Source of the DNA: CAVTHW01 sp963734625
Lineage (GTDB): Bacteria; Acidobacteriota; Terriglobia; Bryobacterales; Bryobacteraceae
Assembly (NCBI GenBank): GCA_963734625.1
Contig: CAVTHW010000012.1
Span: 62,001-126,000 of the forward strand
Reading direction: 5' to 3'
DNA length: 64,000 nucleotides
The notes under the pieces are model-generated. The model was not told the origin of the DNA, ran no database searches, and saw only the letters and a program-made list of their open reading frames with translations. Below, in pieces: positions 19,513 to 28,046 of this stretch. The number at the start of each line of letters is the position of its first letter. Position 1 is the first letter of the stretch. Position numbers and translations under genes: made by a program.

Positions 19513-20738
19513 GGCGTAATCTCCAAGTGTGGAACCGCGGTCACAAAATGCCCGCCCCAGACGTTGATGTACTCAAGCTGCTGCATGACTTCTGCCTTAA
19601 GGTTCCAGGGCAGGATGACGACATAATCCGGTTTGACGCTTCTCAGGCGACCTTCTTCCACAATCGGAATGCGACTCCCCGGCGTATACTTGCCCTGCTT
19701 TGCCGGATTGCGATCCGCTACGTAAGCAATCAGGTCGGGCCGTATCCCGGCGTAATTCATTAAGGTGTTGCCCTTGGCCGCGGCCCCATAGGCGGCGACG
19801 GACTTGCCCTGGCGCCTGGCATCCAGCAGGAAAGCCAGGAAGTCGTTCTTGACCTTGTCGGCCTTGGCCTGGAAGCCGGCGTAGTAGTCGGCAGTGGTCA
19901 TACCGGCCTGGGCTTCGCGTTTCAGCAGGTCGTCGACACTTGCGCGGCGTGGGTGCGGGCCGGCGTCGCTGCGCTGGGCAAACACGCGCAGGCTGCCACC
20001 GTGGGTGGGGTGTTCCTCCACCTCGAATACCGTGAGCCCGTTGACGGCAAAGATCCAATCGACCGCCGTGAGCGACAGATAGGAAAAGTGCTCGTGGTAG
20101 ATGGTGTCGAACTGGCTTTTGGCAATGAGTTTGAGGAGGTGCGGAAACTCGAAGGTCGCTACGCCCCCGGGTTTCAACAGCACGGCAAAACCCGCCACGA
20201 AATCATTGATGTCCGGAACATGGGCCAGCACGTTGTTGGCGGTAGTCAAATCGGCCTGCTTGCCCTGGGCAGCCAACTCTTGGGCTAAACGCACGCTGAA
20301 GAAGGCTTCCACAATCGGGATCCCCTTGGCGCGGGCGGCGGCGGCGGTGCTGGCGGTGGGCTCCACTCCGGTGCAGGGGATGTTGCGGGCTTGGATATAT
20401 TGCAGCAGGTAGCCGTCGTTGGCGGCGACCTCTACCACATGGCTGCTCGGCCCTAACTCAAAACGCTCCGCTATTTCGGTGACATAGCGTTCGCAGTGCG
20501 CCAGCCAACTGCTGGAGAAGCCGCTGAAGTAAGCGTAATCGGCGTCGAACAGTTCCTGCGCCTGGGCAAGGTCCTCGGTCTGCACCAGCCAGCAATGCTG
20601 GCAGACCAGCACCCGCAAGGGGAAGCACTTCTCCGGCGACTTGAGCGTTTGCTCCGTCAGATAGGCGTTTGAAGGCGGAGCGCTGCCCAGGTCTACCAGC
20701 GGCAGCTCAAGTTCGGACCCGCAGTGGCGGCACTTCAT
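19509..20738 (-). CDS. Sugar C-methyltransferase (NovU/TylCIII type)
   Basis: The 409-residue protein has all three parts of this family. An N-terminal zinc domain has CRHCG at residues 3-7 and CQHCW about 47-51. The SAM-binding core is VVEVAANDGYLLQYI near residue 100, with HVPDINDFV later. The C-terminal domain includes YHEHFSYLS, THGGSLRVF and AAYGAAAKGNTLMNY with DRNPAKQGKY. Enzymes of this family add a methyl group to C3 of a 4-keto-6-deoxy nucleotide sugar. With rfbF and rfbG upstream, the expected product is a CDP-3-C-methyl-6-deoxyhexose precursor. It overlaps both neighbours by 4 bases. Confidence 0.88.
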   Translation of the reverse strand: MKCRHCGSELELPLVDLGSAPPSNAYLTEQTLKSPEKCFPLRVLVCQHCWLVQTEDLAQAQELFDADYAYFSGFSSSWLAHCERYVTEIAERFELGPSSHVVEVAANDGYLLQYIQARNIPCTGVEPTASTAAAARAKGIPIVEAFFSVRLAQELAAQGKQADLTTANNVLAHVPDINDFVAGFAVLLKPGGVATFEFPHLLKLIAKSQFDTIYHEHFSYLSLTAVDWIFAVNGLTVFEVEEHPTHGGSLRVFAQRSDAGPHPRRASVDDLLKREAQAGMTTADYYAGFQAKADKVKNDFLAFLLDARRQGKSVAAYGAAAKGNTLMNYAGIRPDLIAYVADRNPAKQGKYTPGSRIPIVEEGRLRSVKPDYVVILPWNLKAEVMQQLEYINVWGGHFVTAVPHLEITP

Positions 20739-21298
20739 ACTGCCACACCGAGGAATTCTTCGGTCAATAACGGGTGAGCCGCGTCGCGGGGCGAGATCTC
20801 CGTCACCGCTCCGGGCCAGCCAATGTTGAGCCTGGGATCTTGCGCGTTTAAACCACCCTCAGCACCAGGCTGATAGGCGGCGGTATGGAAATACAGCAAT
20901 TCGCAGTCCCCAGTCAAAGCCTGGAAGCCATGGGCGCAGCCTTCCGGTATTAGCAGAGCTTTGTGGTTGCCAGCGCTCAGAATCTCCGCGTGCCAATGCA
21001 GGAAGGTCGGGGAGCCTCGGCGCAGGTCCACGGCCACATCGAACACCTCGCCGCGAAGGCAGCTCACAAACTTGGTCTCGGCATGGGGGGGATGCTGAAA
21101 GTGCAGGCCGCGAACCGTGCCGCGCGTCACTGTCAGGGTGTGGTTGATCTGCACGATACCTTTTCCCGGGATCAGCGAGTGCAGTTCTTCGGCGCAGAAC
21201 ATCCGCTCCAGGTAGCCGCGGTGGTCGCCGATCGGCTTACGCTGAATAAGCTTCAGCCGCTGCAGCGGCGTGTCGAGGATGTCGAAGCGAGGGCTCAT
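20735..21298 (-). CDS. dTDP-4-dehydrorhamnose 3,5-epimerase family protein (RmlC-like cupin)
   Basis: The 187-residue cupin shows the RmlC motifs in order: GDHRGYLERMF, INHTLTVTRGTVRGLHFQ with the active-site histidine near residue 71, DVAVDLRRGSPTF, PEGCAHGF, and a YQPGAEGGL segment ending in the DPRLNIGWP type of motif. RmlC epimerises the 4-keto-6-deoxy sugar at C3 and C5. Because the cluster makes a CDP rather than a dTDP sugar, this copy probably works on the CDP-linked or C-methylated intermediate, possibly at only one carbon. I leave the symbol empty for that reason. It overlaps both flanking genes by 4 bases. Confidence 0.85.
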   Translation of the reverse strand: MSPRFDILDTPLQRLKLIQRKPIGDHRGYLERMFCAEELHSLIPGKGIVQINHTLTVTRGTVRGLHFQHPPHAETKFVSCLRGEVFDVAVDLRRGSPTFLHWHAEILSAGNHKALLIPEGCAHGFQALTGDCELLYFHTAAYQPGAEGGLNAQDPRLNIGWPGAVTEISPRDAAHPLLTEEFLGVAV

Positions 21299-22395
21299 GC
21301 CTGGGCGGCCTTCGCGTAGGCGCGGATTTGGTCGAGGCTGACGGCGGCCATGTCAGAGCCACTGGCCCAAGCCCGATACCAGTCAACCGTCTGCGCTAGC
21401 GCCTTCTCCAGCGACCAGCGTGGTTTCCAGCCGAGCTCGGTGCGGGCGAGCGTGCTGTCGAGGCGGAGCAAGCCGGCCTCGTGTGGGTTCTCGGTTGAAG
21501 GTGCCCACTCCAGGCGCGCGCCTTCGCCCCAAAGCCGCGCCATGGTCCCGGCAAGCTCGCGCACGCTGGCATTACCGCTGGCGTCTGGCCCGAAATTCCA
21601 GGCTTTAGCGAACCTTGCGCCATCCGGCGTAAAAAGCTGCTTGGCCAATTGGAGATAGCCGGCGAGCGGTTCCAAAACATGCTGCCAGGGGCGCACAGCC
21701 TGGGGATGACGCAGGGGCGCGGACTCATTCTTCGCGAAGGCGCTCAGGCAGTCTGGCGCCAACCGGTCGGACGCCCAATCGCCCCCTCCGATCACATTGC
21801 CTGCCCGTGCGGTCGCCAGGCGGGCCGGGTGACCCGTTTCTCCCGTAAAGAAACTGGAGCGGTAGCTGGCCGCCACAATCTCCGCCGCCGCCTTACTGGC
21901 GCTGTAGGGGTCATGCCCGCCGAGCGGATCGAGTTCGCGATACGGATACGCCCATTCGCGGTTCGCATAAACTTTGTCGGTGGTGATCAGCACTATCGAG
22001 CGCAAACCGTGAATGCCGCGCGCAGCTTCCAGCAAATGCGCCGTGCCCATCACGTTGCTAGCCAGAGTCCCCAGAGGATCGCGGTAGCTCGCCCGCACCA
22101 GGGGTTGGGCCGCAAGGTGGAAAACGACCTCCGGTTCCGCGCTGTTGAACGCCGACATGAGCCGGGCCAGATCGGCCAAATCGGCGCGGGTATCCGACGC
22201 CAGCACTGCGCCTATGCCGGCGACCTCGAACAGATTGGGATCGGTGGGCGGATTGAGCGCATAGCCATGAACAATGGCGCCCAGCTCATGCAGCCAGAGC
22301 GTCAGCCAGCCTCCCTTGAAACCGGTGTGACCGGTTACCAGAACCCGCCTGCCGTTGTAGAATCCGCCAAGCGCCGCATGTGACTCGACTGTCAC
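21295..22395 (-). CDS. rfbG: CDP-glucose 4,6-dehydratase
   Basis: I start at GTG 22395, which overlaps the rfbF stop (GTGA) and follows GGAAG; the longer frame only re-reads rfbF. This gives about 366 residues, the normal size. The Rossmann motif VLVTGHTGFKGGWL near residue 16 is characteristic of RfbG, with ITTDKVYAN and the catalytic Tyr/Lys of DPYSASKAAAE following. The enzyme removes water from CDP-glucose to make CDP-4-keto-6-deoxyglucose in the cytoplasm. No rfbH (3-dehydrase) is present, so the pathway does not lead to 3,6-dideoxyhexoses such as abequose. Confidence 0.92.
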   Translation of the reverse strand: MTVESHAALGGFYNGRRVLVTGHTGFKGGWLTLWLHELGAIVHGYALNPPTDPNLFEVAGIGAVLASDTRADLADLARLMSAFNSAEPEVVFHLAAQPLVRASYRDPLGTLASNVMGTAHLLEAARGIHGLRSIVLITTDKVYANREWAYPYRELDPLGGHDPYSASKAAAEIVAASYRSSFFTGETGHPARLATARAGNVIGGGDWASDRLAPDCLSAFAKNESAPLRHPQAVRPWQHVLEPLAGYLQLAKQLFTPDGARFAKAWNFGPDASGNASVRELAGTMARLWGEGARLEWAPSTENPHEAGLLRLDSTLARTELGWKPRWSLEKALAQTVDWYRAWASGSDMAAVSLDQIRAYAKAAQA

Positions 22396-23162
22396 CAGAT
22401 CTTCCAAGGCGCCCTGCCAGTGGCCCACAGTTCGTCGAGCTGATTCTTGTCGCGCAAGGTATCCATGGGGCGCCAAAAACCGTGATGTTCAAACGTCATG
22501 AGCTCGCCTTGGTTGGCCAGTTCCGCGAGCGGCCCGTCTTCCCAACTGGTGTCATCGCCCTCAACCAGTTCAAGACACTTGGGTGAGAGCACGAAAAACC
22601 CACCATTGATCAGCCCTCCATCCCCGGCGGGTTTTTCGATGAAACCCAGCACCTTCGCACCCGCCGTTCGCAAGGCGCCGTAACGCCCGGGAGGTTGAAC
22701 AGAGGTCACCGTGGCCATTTTGCCGTGCTGCCGGTGAAAGGCGATTTCCTGGCTGATATCGATGTCGGCAACCCCATCGCCGTAAGTAAGGCAGAAGTCC
22801 TGATCGTATTGGATATACTGTGTTACGCGCTTAAGACGGCCGCCGGTGAGAGTGCCATCCCCGGTGTCTACCAACGTGACTTTCCACGGTTCAGCGTGTC
22901 GTTCGCGCACGTCCATTGTGTTCTTCGCGATGTCGAAGGTGACATCCGACATGTGCAGGAAGTAGTTGGCGAAGTACTCCTTGATGACGTAGCCCTTGTA
23001 GCCGCAGCAGATGACGAAATCGTTCACGCCGTGAGTGGAGTAGAGCTTCATGATGTGCCAAAGAATCGGCTTCCCGCCGATCTCGATCATAGGCTTAGGC
23101 TTGAGGTGGGTTTCCTCGGAAATGCGCGTTCCAAGACCACCGGCGAGGATGACGGCCTTCAT
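22392..23162 (-). CDS. rfbF: Glucose-1-phosphate cytidylyltransferase
   Basis: The 256-residue enzyme has the nucleotidyltransferase signature MKAVILAGGLGTRISEET at its very start, then KPKPMIEIGGKPILWHIM. Later motifs are LTYGDGVADIDI (metal-binding Asp), GFIEKP and a GFWRPMDTLRD ending, all close to known RfbF proteins. It makes CDP-glucose from CTP and glucose 1-phosphate, the first step of the CDP-sugar branch. It is the first gene of the polysaccharide operon; the 229-base region upstream (23163-23391) should hold the promoter, but I see no clear consensus there. Confidence 0.93.
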   Translation of the reverse strand: MKAVILAGGLGTRISEETHLKPKPMIEIGGKPILWHIMKLYSTHGVNDFVICCGYKGYVIKEYFANYFLHMSDVTFDIAKNTMDVRERHAEPWKVTLVDTGDGTLTGGRLKRVTQYIQYDQDFCLTYGDGVADIDISQEIAFHRQHGKMATVTSVQPPGRYGALRTAGAKVLGFIEKPAGDGGLINGGFFVLSPKCLELVEGDDTSWEDGPLAELANQGELMTFEHHGFWRPMDTLRDKNQLDELWATGRAPWKIW

Positions 23163-23391
23163 CGAGTTGGCTCAATCGACTGCACTCGAAAGGGCATAGC
23201 TTACGCTCTGCGAGTCCCGCGGGGGAACCCGGATGGAAAGCAACGTTTTACGGTCTCTTTTGGAGATCGACCATTGCTCTCACTGCTACTATCGGAGGAA
23301 GACCTTGGGATCTCTAGGGGGAACTGCCATAAGGCCCACAGCGGACGGCGCAGCGCCGGGAGCGCCGCCCGCGAGCCTTGGAGAGAGGGGC

Positions 23392-23703
23392 CTACTGCAC
23401 CACCAGTTTCGTCGTTCTGCCTTTCAGCCGGATGGCGTTAACCTCAAGCCTGTCGCCGACCTTCTCGCACACCAGTGCCGTCGACTGTGCCTTCTGCTCC
23501 AGGGACTCCACCTTAACTGTAGACTCGACCGCGAGTCGTCCGTTCTTGAAGGTCAGCTTGTCGCCCTGGAGATCCAGCGTGTATTCGCCGGTCTTCAACT
23601 CGGTTCCCCCTAAAAAGACGGGCCCTGAGATCTGGAGCCGGTAGGTCTCGGCGCTCATCACGGAAAGCGCCAGAACCAGGAACATCCCTGCCAATCGGAT
23701 CAT
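23392..23703 (-). CDS. Small exported protein of unknown function
   Basis: The 103-residue product has a clear signal peptide (MIRLAGMFLVLALSVMSAE) and a short beta-rich mature part with lines such as GPVFLGGTELKTGEYTLDLQGDKLTF and a LKGRTTKLVV end. I do not recognise a named family. The pattern suggests a small periplasmic beta-sandwich or barrel. It is divergently arranged from the HTH-TPR regulator, and a perfect 12-bp inverted repeat lies between them, so that regulator may control it; that link is inference. Confidence 0.65.
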   Translation of the reverse strand: MIRLAGMFLVLALSVMSAETYRLQISGPVFLGGTELKTGEYTLDLQGDKLTFKNGRLAVESTVKVESLEQKAQSTALVCEKVGDRLEVNAIRLKGRTTKLVVQ

Positions 23704-23790
23704 GTTAAATCCTCCTGACGCTAACTACGTACCGGAGACCGATTCGCGCTGGCCGGCGGACTGAGATGCGTTTTGTGGCGCGCTTTGGCG

Positions 23791-23823
23791 CACTATGGCG
23801 CGGGGGTAGGGCGCGCCATAGTG
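23791..23823. repeat. Perfect 12-bp inverted repeat in a divergent intergenic region
   Basis: CACTATGGCGCG at 23791-23802 is followed after 9 bases by its exact reverse complement CGCGCCATAGTG at 23812-23823. Two more GGCGC units precede it at about 23777 and 23787. It lies between the small exported gene and the HTH-TPR gene, a natural place for an operator. It could instead be an RNA hairpin or a dispersed palindrome. Confidence 0.6.
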
Positions 23824-23888
23824 GGTTTGCGGTCTGCCGGGCCGCGGGGTAACCTGGGATCGAGCGGATAATTCCGCTCCATTCCCGC

Positions 23889-25385
23889 ATGAACGATCAC
23901 GAACGCCTGGATTCCTGGAAGGAGATCGCCGCCTACCTCAAACGCGGCACCCGCACGGTTCAGCGCTGGGAGCGCATGGAGGGACTGCCGGTCCATCGCT
24001 TGCGTCACGACCAGGGCAGCAACATCTTCGCCTACAAGAAGGAATTGGACTCCTGGTGGGAGAGCCGCCAGTCCCAGCTAGGAGCGGAGGCTTCGGCTGG
24101 GGACCCCATCGCTTCTATCGCGGTTTTGCCTTTCTCCGATATGAGCCAGGAGAAGGACCAGGCTTACTTTTGCGAAGGCATCGCCGAGGAGATTCTCAAC
24201 GCTTTGAGCCACGTTCCGGGACTCCGCGTCTCCTCGCGCGCATCTTCTTTCCGCCAACGGCAGGCCGGGCGCGACAGCCGCGAGTTGGGGCGTCTCCTGG
24301 GGGTGAGAACGCTGCTCGACGGCAGCGTCCGTAAGGCCGGGAACCAGCTTCGCATCACAGCCCAGTTAGTAGACTCTGAAAATGGCTTCCATATCTGGAG
24401 CCAGCGCTTCGACCGTGAGATGAGCGGCATCTTCGCTATCCAGGAGGAGATTGCCAGCCACATCGTCGAGGCGCTCGAGATGGCGCTTGGGCCCAAAGAG
24501 AGGGAAGTGCTGGGGAAAGCTCCCACCAAGAACGTTCGGGCGTACGACTACTACCTCAGGGGACGCAAGTTCTTCTATCAAGGCGGCCCGCAGGACATGG
24601 AATTTGCCCGCCAGTTGTTCGAGCAGGCGATCAAGGCGGATCCGGATTATGTGCTGGCCCATGCCGGCCTGGCGGACTGTCACTCCTACATGTATCTCTA
24701 TTCCGGTCGCAAGGAGGAGGACCGCCGGCAGGCTGAAGCGGCCAGCCGCAGGGCCGTGGAACTCGATCCCAACTCCGGCCAGGCCCAAACCTCTTACGGG
24801 CTGGCTCTGTCGGCCTTGACGCGCAACAGTGAGGCCGAGGCCGCCTTTGAATCCGCGCTCCGGCTCGACCCCAACCTGTTCGAAGCCAACTACTTCTTCG
24901 CCCGGCATTGCTTCGCCACGGGACAGCAGGAGAAGGCGCTGCGGCTGTATGAAGAGGCCGTGCGGGTGCGCCCCGAGGACTATCAGGCGCCTCTCCTGAT
25001 GGCTCAGATCTACGACGATCTAGGCCGCGGTGAAGAAGGCGCGGCAGCCCGCCGCAAGGGCGTGGAGAACGCTGGAGAACACCTGCGACTCAACCCGGAC
25101 GACGTGCGCGCTGTTTATATGGCAGCGAACGGACTGGCCGCGCTAGGCGAGCGCGAGCTCAGCCGGCAGTGGGCGGACCGCGCTCTTGCCATGCGGCCCA
25201 ACGACTCGATGCTGCTCTACAACCTGGGCTGCATCTACGCGCTGCTCGGCCTGAGTACAGAGGCCCTCGATTGCCTGGAAAAGGCCGAAGAGCTGGGCCC
25301 GTTGCAGAAGGCTTGGTTAGAGCACGACAGCAACCTGGATACGCTCCGCCCCCACCCTCGATTCCAAGCCCTACTTCTCCGGTAG
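23889..25385 (+). CDS. HTH-domain protein with TolB-like and TPR domains
   Basis: The 498-residue protein begins with a MerR/excisionase-like DNA-binding domain (LDSWKEIAAYLKRGTRTVQRWER at residues 7-29, wing region through about 55). Residues about 75-200 resemble the FlgO/TolB-like domain that often precedes TPRs in adenylate-cyclase-like proteins (IAVLPFSDMSQEKDQAYFCEGI, DGSVRKAGNQLRITAQLVD). From about 215 to the end there are TPR repeats (DPNSGQAQTSYGLALSAL and others). There is no membrane helix. It is probably a transcription regulator that senses a partner through the TPRs. Its 3' end overlaps the convergent GH9 gene by 15 bases. Confidence 0.8.
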   Translation: MNDHERLDSWKEIAAYLKRGTRTVQRWERMEGLPVHRLRHDQGSNIFAYKKELDSWWESRQSQLGAEASAGDPIASIAVLPFSDMSQEKDQAYFCEGIAEEILNALSHVPGLRVSSRASSFRQRQAGRDSRELGRLLGVRTLLDGSVRKAGNQLRITAQLVDSENGFHIWSQRFDREMSGIFAIQEEIASHIVEALEMALGPKEREVLGKAPTKNVRAYDYYLRGRKFFYQGGPQDMEFARQLFEQAIKADPDYVLAHAGLADCHSYMYLYSGRKEEDRRQAEAASRRAVELDPNSGQAQTSYGLALSALTRNSEAEAAFESALRLDPNLFEANYFFARHCFATGQQEKALRLYEEAVRVRPEDYQAPLLMAQIYDDLGRGEEGAAARRKGVENAGEHLRLNPDDVRAVYMAANGLAALGERELSRQWADRALAMRPNDSMLLYNLGCIYALLGLSTEALDCLEKAEELGPLQKAWLEHDSNLDTLRPHPRFQALLLR

Positions 25386-27074
25386 CGCCGCGGCCAGCAG
25401 AAACACCAGCGGGGCGTTCCAGTTGATGGCCACCTCGTTGCTGGCGTAGGACTCCTGGTCGTCCAGATACATCCTGGCGGGAGGCGTAGTTGCCGGGAGC
25501 GCTTTCTGCATCAGCGGATCGTTGCGTCCACGGTTCGGCCCTCCCGAGAGCAAGCCGGGCCAGGGATCGGGATTCTCATCCGCGCCGCTCGGACGGTGGT
25601 GCGGATGCTTGAACGGATTGCTGCCGAGTTGCGTCACCCAGGAGAGCGAGAAAGTGTTCTTCCCCAGCAGATAGTGGAGGTTCTCCAGCGCCGTGTTGAC
25701 GTAGCGCGGATCGCGCTGCATCTGGTTCGCCACCAGGAGCTGCACTCCGTAGTTGGCCGCCACGCTGTTCGATCCCCAAACGTAATCGCGCGTAGTCATG
25801 CTGATGCGGTAAGCATTCGCGGCGGTTCGCTTGACGATCTCGTCGGCGGCGGCCAGCGAATCTCGCCGGATGGCGGCGTCCGCGGCGGCGTCCGGCTTCG
25901 GCCCCAGCACGTAGGTCCACAGCCCCATCGCGCCCACGCTCCCCCACGTGGGCGGGCCGGTGGGCCGGATGGTCTTCCGCTGGTCTTCAAAGTGCGCCAG
26001 GAAGTACCGGTTGTATACGTCATCGCCGGTGGTCCGCCAAAGCTCCGCCGAGGCCCACAGAAGCTCGTCGCTACAACTCGAGTCTCCGTACTCGCCGGTA
26101 CTGACGCCGCTCGGGTTTCGGAAGAGCACATTCGGGTACTTCTCCAGCCAGGTCCACGCCTTCTGCGCGGCTAAGCGGCTCCGCTGGGAAAACTTTTCGT
26201 CGAAGGGCTTGTACACGCGGGCCGCGATCGCCATCACCGCCGCGAAATCCCCGGTGGCGCATGAGCTCTTATAAGGTTCCTGGCCGGTCCCCACGATGTA
26301 GTTCAGCATCGTGTCTTTCTCCGGCATGACGAATCCGGGGAAGCGCTCGGTGGTCTGCTTGTGCCACACGCCCCCGTCCTCGCCCTGCATGGAGAGCATC
26401 CAATTCAGATTCCAGCGGATCTCGTTCAAGATGTCCGGCGTGCCGTTGCCGGATTCCGGAATACTGAGGTTGACCTTCTGGATGCGATTGCCGAACAGCT
26501 CCCAAGTCCACAGCAGGGTACCGGTAGATAGGCCGGAGTTCACGACATACCGCCCGTAATCGCCCGCGTCGTGCCAACCGGCTGCCGAAGTTGCTGTGCC
26601 GTTCTTGCCTGACGAGGCGTGAAATGCGCCCTCCAGATGACAGGCCGCGTGTTTGTAGCGGGGGAACCCGGGACCCAGATCCACGGCGATGCCGCAACGC
26701 TGTCCGTAGTAGGACCGCATAGCGAGGTAGAAGGCGCGCGAGAACACGTTATCGCCGATCTCGAAGTCCCAGCTTCTTCCCACGCCGGGGACATCGATGT
26801 AGTACTTGCCGGCCGCCGTCAGCCTCGTGAAATCAATCGCCTGGACGCGGTCGCCGGAATCGGGGTCCAGGTTCGGCTCTCCGAGGTTGCCCCGCAAAAC
26901 CACCGAACCGCCGGCCGCGCGCCGCACGGTGAACTCCCTGGCGGGACCGGCTGCGGCCAGCATGGCCACTTTCGGCGCGCTGGGCAGATAGCCCACCTGG
27001 TCAATCTTGATCTCAACCGTAGGGCTGGCGGCAAATGCGAGCGAACAGGTCAGTGCGGCGAGTGCCCATTTCAT
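25371..27074 (-). CDS. Glycoside hydrolase family 9 (endoglucanase-like), secreted
   Basis: The 567-residue protein has a signal peptide (MKWALAALTCSLAFAASP), an N-terminal Ig-like domain of the CelD type (residues about 20-105, IKIDQVGYLPSAPKVAML), and an (alpha/alpha)6 GH9 domain. Catalytic features are GWHDAGDYGRYV near residue 167 (nucleophile and base region), HHRPSG near 487 and DDQESYASNEVAINWNAPLVF at the end with the proton-donor Glu in SNEVAINW. GH9 enzymes cut beta-1,4-glucans, so cellulose or mixed-linkage glucan is the likely substrate. The phosphoesterase gene ends 14 bases upstream on the same strand. Confidence 0.9.
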   Translation of the reverse strand: MKWALAALTCSLAFAASPTVEIKIDQVGYLPSAPKVAMLAAAGPAREFTVRRAAGGSVVLRGNLGEPNLDPDSGDRVQAIDFTRLTAAGKYYIDVPGVGRSWDFEIGDNVFSRAFYLAMRSYYGQRCGIAVDLGPGFPRYKHAACHLEGAFHASSGKNGTATSAAGWHDAGDYGRYVVNSGLSTGTLLWTWELFGNRIQKVNLSIPESGNGTPDILNEIRWNLNWMLSMQGEDGGVWHKQTTERFPGFVMPEKDTMLNYIVGTGQEPYKSSCATGDFAAVMAIAARVYKPFDEKFSQRSRLAAQKAWTWLEKYPNVLFRNPSGVSTGEYGDSSCSDELLWASAELWRTTGDDVYNRYFLAHFEDQRKTIRPTGPPTWGSVGAMGLWTYVLGPKPDAAADAAIRRDSLAAADEIVKRTAANAYRISMTTRDYVWGSNSVAANYGVQLLVANQMQRDPRYVNTALENLHYLLGKNTFSLSWVTQLGSNPFKHPHHRPSGADENPDPWPGLLSGGPNRGRNDPLMQKALPATTPPARMYLDDQESYASNEVAINWNAPLVFLLAAALPEK

Positions 27075-27088
27075 CGCGATCCACTCTC

Positions 27089-27985
27089 CTATTGCTTCAG
27101 GCTGGCTGCCGGTTTCGCCTCCGCCCTAACGCTCAACTGAATCGCGTTCGGGATTGAGCCGAGGCCATAGTAACGGTGCTCAATGCCGGTGTTCCGGACG
27201 ATAACCACACGGAGGCCGGAGGGATCGCTGCCCAGCGGCCGTCCAACCGGTCCCGTAACCACCATCTCAAGAGCGCCGTCTTTGCCGATGCTGTTGCGAT
27301 GAAGATGTCCGGCGAAGATGTGGGTGACACCAGCGGACTGGAGCAAGTCCAGATAGGGACGGCGCTTTGCGAGCGGCATGTTGAAGTACTGATCAGGTTC
27401 GTCGCCTCGCTCGAGAAACACCGGGTCGTGCTGAAACACCACGACGTGGCGAGCGCCGGACTCCCGAACTCTCTTGAGCTCCTCCCTGAGCCAGGCATCC
27501 TGTTCGGCGGCCGCGGCGGGCGCCGCTCCCGGATTCGCGATCAAGCCCGAGTTCAGCACGATTCCAGCGAAATCGCGATACCGGATCGTATAGTGGTCCG
27601 CGCCGAACTTCTCCCGGTAAAGCGCCAGCGTTTCGGGTGTGGGCGGGCTGGAGGTATCGTGATTGCCGGGCAGGTTATAAAGTGGAATCGAACGGTCCAG
27701 CTTGGCGGCGATTCGCAGATACTCCGCCGTCTGCGCCGGGTCGCCGGCCTTGTTGACCAGGTCCCCGGTGACCACCACAAACGCCGGCTTCAATCGGTTC
27801 AGGCTGGCGATCGCGAACTCAAAGGCCGCCGATTCCTGCAAAAAATCCTTGTCGCTGTTGTTAAATCCGAACTGCGGGTCAGTCAGTTGGACAAAGAAGA
27901 AGGCGTTGTCGGGCTGGGCCGACAGGCTCCCGCCCAAAACCAGAAGTGCCAACGAAACGACCAACATCCGGGCATGGGGTTTCAT
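27089..27985 (-). CDS. Exported calcineurin-like metallophosphoesterase
   Basis: I start at the ATG at 27985 (MKPHARMLVVSLALLVLGG), because a signal peptide begins there; the longer frame to 28027 adds only an unlikely leader. The mature protein of about 275 residues has the metal-binding motifs FVQLTDPQFG, VVTGDLVNKAGD, LPGNHDT, VVFQHDP and IFAGHLHRN in the usual order. It belongs to the group resembling CSTP1 and binds two metals to hydrolyse phosphomonoesters or diesters outside the cytoplasm. The substrate is not evident. It may be co-transcribed with the GH9 gene that follows. Confidence 0.88.
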   Translation of the reverse strand: MKPHARMLVVSLALLVLGGSLSAQPDNAFFFVQLTDPQFGFNNSDKDFLQESAAFEFAIASLNRLKPAFVVVTGDLVNKAGDPAQTAEYLRIAAKLDRSIPLYNLPGNHDTSSPPTPETLALYREKFGADHYTIRYRDFAGIVLNSGLIANPGAAPAAAAEQDAWLREELKRVRESGARHVVVFQHDPVFLERGDEPDQYFNMPLAKRRPYLDLLQSAGVTHIFAGHLHRNSIGKDGALEMVVTGPVGRPLGSDPSGLRVVIVRNTGIEHRYYGLGSIPNAIQLSVRAEAKPAASLKQ

Positions 27986-28046
27986 GATTCGAGGCCTCAG
28001 GACAGTATACTCGCAGTTCGCGCTCATCTTGTTTTAGAATACAAGA

